Shown: positions 36,046-48,600 of the stretch, in pieces
Position numbering within the stretch: the first letter of the stretch is position 1
Layout: the number at the start of each line of letters is the position of its first letter
From: Hyalella azteca
Taxonomy: Eukaryota; Arthropoda; Malacostraca; Amphipoda; Hyalellidae
Assembly (NCBI RefSeq): GCF_000764305.2
Contig: NW_025944334.1
Location: 1-64,000, forward strand
Direction of reading: 5' to 3'
Length of the DNA: 64,000 nucleotides
Notes under the pieces: model-generated
Told to the model about the DNA's origin: nothing
The model's input: the letters and a program-made list of their open reading frames with translations, nothing else
The model's database searches: none
Program-made: the position numbers and the translations under genes

Positions 36046-36599
36046 CCGGCACTTCCTACACATACAGTTAAATCAAATAAGAATCATATAATCATATTGA
36101 CAAAAATATTAACATTCCGCAATTCGAACGCTTCCGCAAGTTACAAATTCGAACTCTCAAACGAACAAATTTACAAATTCCTTCATAGAGGAATAAGAAA
36201 CGATTTTTATAAGATGTCCGCAATCTATAAAAATAGCCTAATAATTTCAATTCATCTGTGGTATTTGCTATAAATACCAAAATATATGTAATATATTAAT
36301 AATTTGCATTCCCTTAGCTGAATATCTAGTTACCGGTCATCTCTGACACGTGGTCACGGCCCTGTTATTTGTAACATCCTGCCCGTTCTCTATACCGCTG
36401 ACCCGACCATGCAATGACATAAACTGCATGTACACTTTTTTGGGCTGCTTGTCGAGACACTGACACTTTACTAGCGGGTTGACACTTCACTAGCCGGTTG
36501 GTCACACTCGCCTTTTGTGTGCATGTCAACTTTTTGCATGGAGATGCGGCTAGTTGTTCAGGTGACATGGTTGCTTTTTCGAGTGAAGAGTTTACCTGG
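36046..36599. other. AT-rich spacer, then a short direct repeat
   Basis: AT-rich to about 36330. TGACACTTTACTAGCGGGT and TGACACTTCACTAGCCGGT are adjacent ~20-bp copies at about 36461-36500. An 87-codon minus frame (36365-36628) is unrecognised. Confidence 0.55.
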
Positions 36600-36621
36600 A
36601 CCGAGCGTGTGCCGCAACAAT

Positions 36622-36698
36622 AGGTCAATGTTTAGCATGGGCCACCTTACCACGCATGACCTGTGACCCATGATGACCCGTGTGACCCACACTGACCG
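36622..36698. promoter_or_regulatory. cluster of nuclear-receptor-like half-sites
   Basis: AGGTCA at 36622-36627, TGACCT at 36657-36662, TGACCC at 36664-36669, 36674-36679 and 36683-36688, and TGACCG at 36693-36698. The second and third form a DR1 (one-base spacer); the next spacings are 4, 3 and 4. Heterodimers of RXR/USP-type receptors and HNF4-type homodimers bind direct repeats of this kind. Occupancy is inference. The cluster might also be a degraded 9-10-bp tandem repeat. Confidence 0.4.
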
Positions 36699-36715
36699 TT
36701 GACGCGTGGCGTCTC

Positions 36716-38450
36716 CCTCAAAGCATGTAATTAAAATCCACTCTTCGTTTTTTTCTGGAGTTTTTCAATGGAACTTTTCTGGAGTTTTCAGTTTCACGGC
36801 TACTAGTGATGAATAATTCGTCTTTATTTTCGAGATGCTGTCTCCAACAAAAGGCATTGAAGCCTTGCATTGCAAATAGTTATGATCTATTATTATTACG
36901 ACCAAAGGTAAGGTTTACACTTAATTACTCATTTTAATTTACTCACAATCAATCATTTTGCCGCCGTGTGGATTATCATCGAAGTTGGCGTATCAATAAT
37001 TGCATTGATTAGCTCTTAAATTTACAGGTAATTATATTCAAAACGGAGAGCGTAAATATAGCTCATCTGAGACCCATTCTCATTGAAAATAATAATAACT
37101 CTTTTACTGGGTTAATATCTATACATACATTATTTGTGCTTCGGAATTAATTGTACGTAGATAATTATGTCGATGCTAATTGATCTTTGAATATCCCTAA
37201 CATTTTTCCTATTCTATTAATGTAGTTTAGGGATCACCATCACTTGTCTTCCCAAATCAAATGCCCTCATGCGTGTTGTAAACATACGAATTCGCAGGTT
37301 AACTTCGTAGTGACACATTCTGAAATTCTGTCTGTTTAGATATTCTGTAAGTCTATATAAGAGCTTCACAGCAATAAAATAAGGCGGGTTTTAATCCATG
37401 CATTGGAAATATTTTCATGCATTCAAACTAATTTACGATTTTCCAGCATTTAGTCATCCATTTTCAATACAATTCATTAGGACCGTCATTCAAGTTTTGT
37501 TTTTACATTTCAACATGAACATAGCTTATATTTTCTGAACGCCATCAGTGAAAATGTGCATGCTATCTTTGAGGTCTTCAAAACAAAACGCTCTCATTGG
37601 ATAATCTAATCCTGCATATCAATTCGATTTTTTCAGTCTTCATTTCAACATTATTTTCCATATATTATTACCCATATTTCCTTAAGACGGAACTATTTCG
37701 TAGAGCCTATGAATCAATTAAGTGCTTAGTCATTTTTAACCGTTTTGATCTTTTCTGGTCTCTATTTATTTTTCACTTGCTAACAAACTTATGTGTAATG
37801 ATAATAATACAATGACTCTGTGCAGGTAACGTTGTGATCAAGACTGTTACACTGCGACGTGAGTATAACCTAATATTAGCGCTTAGTTTTATAAGAAAAC
37901 TCAACAAATTCAATAATTCGCGACCCATCTCTTCAATTAAATCTGGAAAGGCAATGGCTTTGGATTTTATCAACGGAAAGCTTATTGTGCGTTGATGTGA
38001 CGCCAATTATCTAAACTTGATGGACGCAACAGACTGTAAAACCAAGTGGCAAGTCTAACTTCCCTTATCAGTTGATTTTCTACAAATGTTTAGATGTTCC
38101 AATATTAAAATCTGTTAAAAATCACAAGCATGCGCTAATTTTTTTCATCTCGCTCCTGCATTCCATTAGACTTTATTTATTAGAAGACGTTCTAAAATTA
38201 TACTGCTTCTCAATTTCGATACGTTGATTGATTTCTATTTTACTATGCAAGAAAATGTAAAGGAGTTTATTTCCGTTGATTGTACTTAATCTCAGTCCTA
38301 CGGAACCAAGACGGCGCTTTTTCTGGCTCTGAGTTTCACTTCTGAAACATGAAAATCCTTTAAAAAATGCTTGTTTCATTGCACCTATTTTTAATAAGTG
38401 CAACTTACGGAAAATATTCCATTGACTGTTGTTATTCAAATAGCTTCACT
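36716..38450. other. AT-rich spacer
   Basis: No supported gene. A 72-codon hydrophobic frame (37597-37815) and an overlapping minus frame are A/T-codon rich and unrecognised. Confidence 0.55.
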
Positions 38451-39600
38451 ACAGCGGACTATTTTACAGAATACAAAATTAAATGGAAAGTTCCATGTTT
38501 GGCGACGATAAGCTCAGTTCTGAGACCTCCAGGAAATCGGCGGGCGGCTCCAGCAGAGCGACGTGTTTGCGACCGATGGATTTTTAACTCGGGGGCACAC
38601 AACGAACTATTCGGCGAGCAAACCTCGGTAACAAAGGCTCTGACCTCTTGATAACTATCAACCATTTGCCTTTGCAGTGCTAATTCACTCGGTTTGTGCA
38701 CTTCGAATAGAATTAGACGTCTTCTTCTCAGTCCGAGCCAAAAATTGGCGCTCGGGCAAGTTTGGCGAGGTTTGCGACCAAACACTCCGGAGGCGCTCAA
38801 GAATGTAGCCGCCTTTCCTATATGCAAACTTCTCTCAAAAAGGACCCGGAATTGTTTGAACTGAATAACATTAGGGCATTTTTAGGCGGTCACGTTCAGT
38901 TCCGATGACTTGAGAGAAGTTTGTTTTATCTGCTAGGCGAGTTTGCTTGATTTGCGTGAGAGCGCAACAAAAATTCCTCTCGAGGGTGTTTGCAAACTCA
39001 GCCGGGACGTTGAGAGCGTTGGAGTCTCACTTGAGTTGTTGTAGCGAATTAGCGCTCACTGCAGCCACCAAAAGAGAGCTACTTTGACGCAAAACCAGCA
39101 CGACAAAACACACATCTTGAGCAACGCCTCTGCAACTCTTCTAGTGTTGAACTTAACATCTTCACCTGCTCTCCTAAAGGCAATGATGAACACCTCGACT
39201 TGGCGCACGAGTGATAGGTAACAATAGGAATATAAAAGTTGAAGAGTTTATAGTTGGGTTCATTGGTGATGAACAGCTGTGAGTTTCGCGTAATAGGCTG
39301 ATGTGACCCGAAAGAGGTAATGTCTCTAATCCTCGACGTATCGTCGGCCATTAAGTGGCGCCGATAAGCGGGCCTTGATTTTGTCCCAAGTTTAAACTCA
39401 GCCTACGTGTCCGTTGCCAGTTCAGGTCGAGTTCAGCTCATGCGCGGCGCGCCGAGGGCCACACGATCGCTCGCAATCACAATCGCGTCGCGACCGCGGG
39501 AGGCTCGTTGATTGACTATTGTTTTGCTGGTGGCCATTTGCATAATTCTGGGTGGAGGCTGGCCACCACTTGGCTGCGGTCACATCGCATTATGTGAGGC
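38451..39600. other. GC-richer region, CpG-dense at 39430-39520
   Basis: GC content is higher than in the flanks. The words GTTTGCGACC, GTTTGC and TTGCAAACT recur (38567, 38772, 38823, 38988). The 39430-39520 part is rich in CGCG and GCGC. A 122-codon minus frame (38459-38827) and a 90-codon minus frame (39079-39351) are open without recognisable motifs; the first is Arg-rich. Possible promoter or enhancer region. Confidence 0.35.
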
Positions 39601-40467
39601 AGATTAGCCTCTACAAGCTCTACTCCTGCTGCCTGAACCGTCGCACGCACATTACAAGAACTGCTTGTCATAGGTTATGTTATTCTACGCGTTTGAACTC
39701 CGAGGCACATAAGGAAATTGAATGATCTTTTTAAAGCCAGCGACTGAGAATTTTTTTTGTTTAGATAAAATTGCTCACAACATACGTACAGAAGGTTGAG
39801 ACATATACACATTTCGCAACATATTCCACTTCCCCGGTATGTCATTTCTTCTATGAAAACTCTAATGTAACAAGAAGTAGATAAATTTATTTAATTATTT
39901 TAATCTTCCTCAGCTGTTTTCGGCTAGTCTTATATAGGTTCCGTTAATAGGTTCCGACTTTAAAAATATTGATTGTTTAAATAAGTATAACATTGTTTAT
40001 TGACGTTAGTCGAGTATTGGAATTATCGATTGGATTTTAAATATCATCTTCCCCTTTTGTTTAGATTATTCGGTTGTTCAAACATTATTTAATTATAAGG
40101 CAGTACGATTTTTGTGCAAAGTTAATTCGCGTATGACGGAGAAAAATCTCAGTTGCAGCGTGTACATTACTACTGGCATATTTACGGTTATTGGTGCAGT
40201 CAAGAGTTGTGTTCATAAGTGCCTAAAATCTCACCCTAATCTCGGAGCATGAATGTGTTCTGCTTTTTTTTGTGAGGCTGCATGCAGTGGAATTTAAAAG
40301 AATTCGCCAGGACAACATGACGTGACTCACCAGGTGTTGATGATCAACAAAGCTTTGATACCCATTTCGTGTGCATTTAAAACTGATATATCACTGAACT
40401 TTCATGGTGTTAACAATTCTATAGAATTAAAAATAAACAATTATTTTTCAATTTTATTACTTTTTAG
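39601..40467. other. AT-rich spacer
   Basis: No gene or array seen. A pyrimidine-rich tract ends in TTTTTAG at 40461-40467 (see next entry). Confidence 0.55.
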
Positions 40468-40569
40468 GTTACGCCGTATGTGTGGGAAATGCTTAGAGTC
40501 TAAAACAATATCAATGCGAGTATCCCGAATCGCGATGGAACACTCGGGTTTTGTGTGTGCAGAAGTGAC
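40468..40569 (+). CDS. possible small internal exon, unrecognised
   Basis: A 102-base segment bounded by a good acceptor (a T-rich tract ending TTTTTAG|G) and a donor-like AC|GTGAGA (GT at 40570). It is open in one frame with matching entry and exit phase. The 34 residues (RMCGKCLESKTISMRVSR then IAMEHSGFVCAEV) match nothing I know. Codon use is not GC-biased, unlike the 54.4-kb exon. Without transcript support this could be chance. Confidence 0.18.
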
Positions 40570-41029
40570 GTGAGAGGATGGCAGCAATGAGCAATATAAG
40601 TGCCGGGCAATACACTGGCAGTCAGGACAACTTTTAACAACTATGACAAATTGCCGAGCCTTTGTTGAAGGCTGCGGCTATTGTGAGCTGTCACACAGCT
40701 GAAGCCTGCGCTGTGTATAGCTGCTAACTGGTCGCCACCTCGTCTCACTGGCATCATACATTTCCTCACATCTCACCATTTTTCTCGTACCTATACCTAA
40801 ATTGTATACTTTATAAATTCATCAGCCCTTGATCATATGTCCGTGTATTTCTTTCAAGCAGCGCATATCTTTCAATCAATGGCGTGATACTTTTCCCCCG
40901 GCCTCATCAATTTTTCTACCAATGTTTAAATTTGGACATTTAAAATTTTAACAACAGTCACTTGTACATTCGCTCATTTCTTCCAACCTCAACTTTATGA
41001 CACAAAATAAGTAATATGTTGTCTGAGTA
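40570..41029. other. spacer with GC-richer start
   Basis: A dyad, AGCTGT-CAC-ACAGCT, lies at about 40687-40701 inside a GGCTGCGGC/GAAGCCTGCGC context. No gene. Confidence 0.55.
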
Positions 41030-41213
41030 ACGCTTCCAATCTCTGTAGATCGTCGTCAGCTACGGTCTCGGGCGTATTACCAATCTCTGTAGCTCGTATA
41101 TAGTCAGCTACGGTCTCGGGCGTATTTCCGATCTCTGTAGATCGTCGTCAGCTACGGTCTCGGGCGTATTACCAATCTCTGTAGCTCGTAGTCAGCTACG
41201 GTCTCGGGCGTAG
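41030..41213. repeat. 44-bp minisatellite, 4 copies, dimeric pattern
   Basis: Units read ATCTCTGTAGATCGTCGTCA then GCTACGGTCTCGGGCGTATT. TACGGTCTC is at 41061, 41109, 41153 and 41197; the 48-base step comes from a TATA insertion. Copies 1 and 3 carry GTAGATCGTCGTC, copies 2 and 4 carry GTAGCTCGTA-TC, so the array is a duplicated dimer. GTAGCT and AGCTAC make each unit able to fold back. Confidence 0.95.
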
Positions 41214-41698
41214 GAAGCAAACGACAACGCGACGTCAAGTTTGCAAACTTCCAATAAGTATTGATCTCAATCAAAAATGTATCGTCACATTGCTCTTCAC
41301 TTTATCTATTCCTAATTTCTGCCGTGTTAACGAAGGCAACAAAATATTTATCGATCGGTCGGCCAGTATTAGTAAGTAAGTGAAGAGTTCAATAACTCGT
41401 AAACTTACCCAACCGATGAACTAATGGAAAATAACAAAGAGATTTAGAAGCCTTCTTGAATTTATACCAATTATTAGAATAAATAAACGAATACATTATT
41501 TCACTACTCCGTATTTGCAATTTGCTTCCTCAGACGGCACTATATTAATGTGCGATTCCCCAAAGCGGTGGTTTGACGATGGCGTGGTTTATTTTATATA
41601 ATAATAATAAACTTGCCAGAGCGTCCACAGTAATTAACAACACGTTAACTCTATCCGGAATCGTCGCTTACAAGAATTATTCATCCCAGTTACATATG
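41214..41698. other. AT-rich spacer
   Basis: Contains the 14-bp palindrome AAGTTTGCAAACTT at 41237-41250. Nothing else seen. Confidence 0.6.
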
Positions 41699-41922
41699 TA
41701 CAGGGTGAACCAGAATTAAGTAACCCTTTTAATTTGTTAATAAATAAAAAACTAAGAACATTATGAAGTTGAAACTTGTTTTATTTAAAAGAAGAACATT
41801 TTTATGGTAATACATGTATCCTAGTTTTTAAATATAATATATTTTAAATGCCCACCACAACGTTCTTAGTTTTTTATTTATTAACAAATTAAAAGGGTTA
41901 CTTAATTCTGGTTCACCCTGTA
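41699..41922. mobile_element. MITE, 220 bp with 59-bp perfect TIRs and TA target duplication
   Basis: The element spans 41701-41920. Its terminal 59 bases (41701-41759) are the exact reverse complement of the last 59 (41862-41920). Termini begin CAGGGTGAACCAGAATTAAG. It is flanked on both sides by TA (41699-41700 and 41921-41922), the target duplication of the Tc1/mariner superfamily. The ~100-base AT-rich interior has no coding capacity, so it is non-autonomous and would need a transposase encoded elsewhere. Complete TIR identity suggests recent insertion. Confidence 0.95.
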
Positions 41923-43369
41923 TGAGAAGTATGAGAGTGTCAGGCTCGCTGCAAAATTAGATTTGCTGCGTTACAATTCAGTTCTTCGATATTTCGATGA
42001 AAACCATGCATCGTGGCGGAAAATGTCAGTCTTTATGTTGCAGTTTTGTGAAAGGTACGTATTTTTCTAGAGGTCCATTTCACAATGCACTTACCTGAAA
42101 AGAGAACACTAGTATTGTGATTTAATAAGATTAGTAAAATATTAGATATAATATTACGATACTCTATTATTATAAACTCTTGCGCACTGCGTTCATATTA
42201 ATTCATATTTTAATAATTCTATCTCAAGCTCCTCACATGAGTAAACTTGTTGATAAATGTGGCGGCTTATCTATTTATGAAAGTTGTTACGTTTTACCGC
42301 GTCAAGCTAACGATGAGATGCTATATAATTAATCCGGTACTTTATAATGGAATAGGAGCAGATAATTTAAAATGCATTCCTCATGAACAATGAATGCGGC
42401 ACACTCAAGGCGAATCGCTTTATAAAACACAACTAGGAAGATCTCTCAACGATCTCAACGATCTATTTAACGAGGGATGAAGCAATATTATAAATACATA
42501 TGGATGCCTTCTGTCCACTACAAATTCTAAAAACATCGGACAAAACAAAATTCATATTTCCTCTGAATTTTTTCCGTTCAATAGAATATATTGAACTATA
42601 TATATATATTTCATATTTCCGTTCAATAGAAATTAAACATTCCGAAGAATTTTAATCGTAATTTTAATGACTATTCTTCTTATTCATCAATTATTTGTTC
42701 TCATAATTTACTTCATTCCTTCAAAATCTTTGAACGCGATAATTGATAAAAAATATGCGGTTCTCAATCTTTAAATAATTTATTTTCTATATTGAACGAG
42801 GATTAGAATTAAAACTCTATATTTGCTATTATAATTTTCTATCCTTGTAAATTTTTCATCCTTCGGTTTAGTTTTAAGTTTTTTGGCACTATATTTCCAG
42901 CCCATACTGAATACTTACATTTATTTCCAGCCATGCAGTATTTCATCATTTCGAAAATTTCCGCAATGTCTTTGCTCTACTAATCTTTATCTACGTCATA
43001 AATCAACGAAAGCAGTTATCCAATGCACAGAAATTTAACCAGCACATAAAAAAGTCAACAGTCGTAATTCGATCGTTACAATTTCTTTGAAATTCTCCAC
43101 AAACTTTCCAGTGCCCAATAACAACAAATGTTTTTTGCTCGCATTCCCTGGAATTTTACGGCCTGCAGTGAATTTTAAATATTTTCAAACTTTTCTAAGC
43201 CTTTTCGCTTTAAGGGAAAGTCTTTTACGCTTTTTTGCGAAGAACCGCGTCGTTTTTAGGGGAATTTTGTAACTTTTTGCCGGTTTCGGCGCAGAGGAGA
43301 GGCAGGTTGAGGCAACCTGTGTGTCCTAAACTCCAATTTACGGGATTTTTTTCGTCTGAGGCAGCAACA
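41923..43369. other. AT-rich spacer
   Basis: No supported gene. A local duplication around TTCATATTTCC and GTTCAATAGAA lies at 42549-42630. 43225-43370 is open on both strands (67-93 codons) without motifs. Confidence 0.55.
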
Positions 43370-43565
43370 GCCAACATCGTCGAACAGGGACGCAATGAGG
43401 CAGTAATAATAATAATTGTCATCGTCAAACATCAATGCAATGATATCTGTAATAATATCAATCATCATCGAACAGTGACGTGTTGATTTCAGTAATAATA
43501 TTAAACATCGTCGCAGTAGTCTATCGTAGTCCAGCAATAATAACTATCCCCTTACATTGACTCGA
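43370..43565. repeat. degenerate ~44-bp minisatellite, ~4 copies
   Basis: CATCGTCGAACAG-type anchors at 43375, 43420, 43463 and 43506, each followed by a CAGTAATAATA stretch. Ageing array with substitutions and small indels. Confidence 0.88.
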
Positions 43566-44100
43566 TTACTCCAGTAATAATATTTATAATAAAAAAATGT
43601 ATTCCATGGCTATATACACCGTTAAGAGGCATTTCTATATAGCTAATTAATATCTCGAATAAAAAAAAGCGATTAATTAATATCTCGATTAGGTTGTTAA
43701 ACGATATTAAACATTGCCGCATGTTTAATATTGGATGAAGTACAAATCTAATGATAACTACTCAAACAAATAAGTAGTTCACAACATTCTGGACTAAATT
43801 TTCACCAATAGGAAAGAAATCCGTTTAAATGTAGAGCATATTTTTCTCTATCAAAAAGATCAGAAAGCCGTGAACTAACGAGCTCTGCAGTTCCCACAGC
43901 ACTCTCAACCCATGCCAGGGTTGAGGCAACGGCCTAAATTGATTCATTTTTAGGAATTCTTCAACCCTTTGGGCTGAAGAAACTCAACAGGTTTTGCCTG
44001 AGGCGGCTTACAGAAGCCCACAAAGAGGCATTCTTTCCGGGCCTCTTCCGCCTCTATGATCGAAGGCAGCTTACTAATAGAGTGTAGGTCCGCGCTATAT
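43566..44100. other. AT-rich spacer, then a GC-richer stretch
   Basis: 43870-44090 is GC-richer, with a near-repeat of CTTCAACCCTTTGGGCTGAAG containing a CTTCA/TGAAG dyad (about 43960-43980). No gene. Confidence 0.55.
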
Positions 44101-44206
44101 TATGCAAGGATATTGATCATTTATCGAGGATATTATTAATTTATCATGGATATTAATCATTTATCATGGATATTAATCATTTATGCAAGGATATTGATCA
44201 TTTATC
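44101..44206. repeat. ~22-bp minisatellite, ~5 copies
   Basis: Unit AAGGATATTGATCATTTATC with ATGGATATTAATCATTTATC variants. Very AT-rich, with a TGATCA/TTGATC core. Confidence 0.92.
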
Positions 44207-45580
44207 AAGACTAAATATCCGGCGATTTTTTATACATTAATTTTAATCTGACATTTTATACATTTAGTTTTTAATTTTAATTTGAAAGAATTATTTTTTT
44301 TTGCCGTCGTTAGAATATTAACTTTAATCGTTTTGGAACCTTTCGGTTAGTTAATGCAGGAGCACAGCATCATTCCTGGTGCTTTTGAAGTATTGTTTTT
44401 TTTTTTCAATGGAAAACAGTCAAGTAATGGAAACTATTTAATTCAGATTGTACAATGGAAATTTTAATTTATTAAATTAATAAAACAATGATTTTTGCAA
44501 TATTATTTTGCTATGCTATTAGATTGTCTAATAACAAAATTATACGCAATGAATATGTAAATTTGTCATTTACAAACTTGTCAACCATGCGGGAATTAAA
44601 TCAATTTTAATTCAAATTTGATACTTACGCATCGGTTTAATAAACCCAATAAATCAACACTAAAACCAACCATATCATAATGCTCGTGGATTGCTTACTG
44701 AAAATAATTGTTCATTGATATCACGTTTAACATGAGTTTGTCGCTCTTAATTTTTTCCTATTAAAATTTTGAAGAATTACACGAACAAAATTCTCTGTAT
44801 ATATATGTCAATAAAAATGTGTGAGTTCGATGATTTTTATTAAAAAATTTTCAGTGTGAATTTGAGGGTCCAATGTGAATGCATATGTTAAATTATGTTA
44901 GCATAACATATGTTATCTTATGTTCCCAACTCGTTATAAAAATTAAAATGTTTGTGTACTGCATATTTGAACCCCAAAAAAAGAAACAGAAGCAAGTAAT
45001 ATATTTTAAACTATAAAGGTTGCCCCGATATTGTGAAGTCGATGTAGACAAGAAGTCATACGAGGCAATCCATAAAACTTTTTCTACGTCGGTTCCCATT
45101 ACCCTTCACCAAATTATTTCAAACGTGCATTCGAAAGTTTCCTGTTAAATTTTTATACGGCAACAATGTTTCAAAACGACATCGTCCAAAAAACAGACAC
45201 CCTGCCAGGCTTCTGTTATAAAAGCTCCACTTCTTTAGCGAAAAATGTCCTTCTCTCGGAAATATCGCCGTTTCGATCCGTTTAGGCTCCTTTTATTCTT
45301 CATGTGTTCTAAAAAAGTTCTATCCCTTTAAGGGCATTCCATATTTGTCTGAAAAACAGCAACAGTTGCATAGTGCAAACAGGGACTGTATCCCGACACT
45401 CGAACAATGTATTCCCATGTCTAGAGAAATGTAAGTCTCCCATGACACTGCATGGCAAAAAATGCCCGCTATTCCCACCGACCGCCGCATTCCAGGTGAG
45501 ATTTTTTAGGTTTTCCTGCATACGATTTACCCTTTCTTTCCATTATCACGGCATTTTTAGATTTTTTCCTCGAGTTAGTG
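44207..45580. other. AT-rich spacer
   Basis: No supported gene. 45370-45500 is open in a + frame, and CAG|GTGAGA at 45492-45500 looks like a splice donor, but its phase does not fit the next possible segment. Confidence 0.5.
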
Positions 45581-45696
45581 TCAAAATTGAACCGATGCCA
45601 GCAGCCTCTATGCCACCTGTGGGTGAAGCGAGCTACCTGCCTCCCTGCAGCCGGCGGGCTGTGCGACGATCGTGCGATATCTTGAGATATATATGA
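45581..45696 (+). CDS. possible terminal coding segment, unrecognised (doubtful)
   Basis: A GC-richer segment following a T-rich tract that ends TTAG at about 45580. The open frame encodes SVKIEPMPAASMPPVGEASY and a short Arg-rich tail, then a TGA at 45694; AATAAA follows at about 45707. VKIE fits the SUMO acceptor consensus, and the Pro/Met/Ala-rich composition resembles low-complexity parts of regulatory proteins. Evidence is weak: there is no homology call and the upstream exon is unknown. Confidence 0.15.
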
Positions 45697-48600
45697 AAAT
45701 ATTTAATAAATATAGCTTAATGATTTAAATATAAATGCAGAAATATATTGTACATGGACACAATATTTTTTTAACCATTGAAAATCTCGCACCCTGCCTG
45801 AATTATATCAAGTGAACAAGTGAATAATTCCTTTTTTTTCAAAATAGATGAGATTGCATTATAGGTTTTCCATGCTTTCATCTGAAGTTATTTTTTATTT
45901 TATTTCGTTTTTCTGGCCTATATTTTAAATAAAAAATCTTTCCTCACCTTAACATTACGACTTACTTGGAGAAAAAATGTAAGACTTGGTTTTCCTATAT
46001 AAAATATGAATTGAAACCAATTATTACTTCAAATCGGAACAATTTATTAAAAAAAATTCCGGTCAAAACCAATTATTATTTTGAATCAGATGTCATAACT
46101 TTCAAATTAAAACCAATTGCTATTTATTTTAAAATCAATTCCTATTCAAAAAACTAATGATAACTTCAAATCAGCATCATTTCAAACATTTATTTATGGG
46201 GTTAATATTATAAAAAATATTGCATCCATTTTTGCCCCTTCACGCCACATAAATGATTCAATGAAAACACTTATCTATTGTAAGCGGCATGCATTATATC
46301 AGCAAATGAGATATTAACTTATTGATAAGCAATCCCCTGCCATTCTTTGGTTATTAATTTAAAAATATGTTTAAATCTTCCCACACTAACTGAATTTTAT
46401 GCATGATAATATTCGATCAAAACTTTTATGACACTCGTTTCTGTCTAATCCCTTAATTGACACAATACTCGTAAATAGAATTATCCTGTGTAAACTATAA
46501 TGTTTCTTCACCTGTGTTGAATTCACACACAACTCTGACATGGCATGAGTGTTAAAAGTAGTAGTATATAAAATATTTTCGAATTTTAAGTATTATATTG
46601 TAAATAAAGAAAGTATAGGATATAACAGTAAAATATATCGTCGGAGTAGTGATAATTAAATGCAGCCATGAGAAATCTATTGCAAAAATATCATTAATAA
46701 TGATCTGAATTAATATTATTCTCATTCTTTTATAATTATAATTATTTTTCTTTTTTATTATTTCTATTATTTTGACGAGGTATTTTTTATTGAAATAATT
46801 CCGTGTATACAGCATGCTTAAAAAAATTTCCAAGCCTTTCTGAAAACTTTGAAGTTCATCATTTAATTACGGGAATCGGGTTTGAATTTCAAGTCCGTTA
46901 GAAATTTAAAGAATTCTCCAAGTTTTTCAATGCATCCTTAAAGTGATGTTCCGATACGCATTTTGCTATTCCAATCCTTGCGTTAAACTATCCGTTCGAT
47001 TTTGATTTTTTTTGTGCTAAATTTTTGAGTTGTGTTGAGTAAATAGGGGAAAGAACTCCGCTTCCCATTCCCTAGAAAATTCCGCATCCTTTATTTAATG
47101 GATTTTTTTGCTCGGGCATGGCAGGAAGGAAACGATCCTTTCCTGTGAGCCTGAATCTGTAATGAGCATCGGACGCTTCCTTCTCCTCTGCACCGCACAA
47201 ACGACGGCAGCTAAACCATGGAATCTCGTTGAAATACCGAATTTTGAAGAACCATATTTTTTTCACCGGGACTAGCCTAGAAATAAAAAATATCTCCCCA
47301 TTTGGCGCGAGGACAAATAACGCTACTTAAAACAGGATATAATTTAATGCTTTAACATAAATTAATGCTTTCTTCTTAATGCTAATCCTACGCAAAGAAG
47401 AAACAAACTGGGCGGTATTTGGTAAAGAAATGTACCGAGGTTTTCTCCACGTACAAGACAGATCGAGTTCACTCATACCTTCCCCGATTGTTGTTGGTTA
47501 ATGCCGAGTTGTGAATACACTTTATTGTGATGAAAGGGGCAAGAAAGAGGCTGAGGCATAAACCATATGAGGAAATATAGGAAGAATCTTTCGAAGACGT
47601 GGGAAAAGACATCGCTTTTTGCTTGGAGTTTGTGTGAAGACACGGCGGACAATCAATCAAATCTGGTGCTGCTTATAAGGCAGAAGGACAATCCGTACGT
47701 TTTTGCTCCTCCGGGTATATCATCGTTGATGATATCATGTTCATATTTATCTTGCATGGTCTGAAATGGTTTCATTGTACTTAATGGGAAATGTGTGCAT
47801 AAATAAGGCATGGAAGGAATAATTGTGTGACTCATTTCAATTTCTCTTTTAAATTTTTCTCTTTTCTTCTTTACATAAATTCATCGAGTGTTAATCGGCT
47901 GCATAGACTGGCAAAACAGGAGTCTGCTAGCAAATTGTTATTAGATGCCATATGTGTAGTTTACAAATTTAAGTTTAATACCTGTCGAGATGATGCTAAA
48001 AATTTAATCTGGAATTAAGAACACGTAACCTAATAACCATTCTAAAAGCCTTCCGATGCTATCTATTCTGATGGATAACATCGGGAAAATAGGACCTTAT
48101 ATGAAAATTAGAACCGTTAACCTCACTCATGTTTTAAATATTTTGAAACCTGGACTAGATTTATTTCCATTTTATCGGTTCACGCAGCCGATGTAATATT
48201 AAACTCGAAAATTTTATTTTCTCCGTTGTCAACTGTAAGTTTCTCAGTCGCTTACTTCCAGGAATGACAATAGAATTCTAATAATAAATAAATTTTATGC
48301 GTTAAATCGTTACAGTTTTGCATAAAATCGCGGGTATCGCACATTCTCGGGCACGCCGAACATACCTGCCTGGGCATCGAGTTACAATGCCCAGTTCTCT
48401 GGAAGGGTACAGCTTTTGTGGCGCCCATTCAAATTTATTGCTTAAAAATGGATTGCCGGTGCAAATATTGCATTGTGTGGCAATGCTATTGTGTTGCCCT
48501 TATGTGTAGGACTCCAGTTTTTAGGAGTAGTTTTTTGTTGCTACAGTTGTTGGTTCGATGCATTAGAGGCTCAAACAATGGCTGCGTCGAGCTATTGCTG

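Noticed and set aside
45495..45580. Possible 86-base intron between GTGAGA and TTAG
   Set aside because: Joining the flanking segments in the frame of the left one meets a stop at once; phases do not agree.
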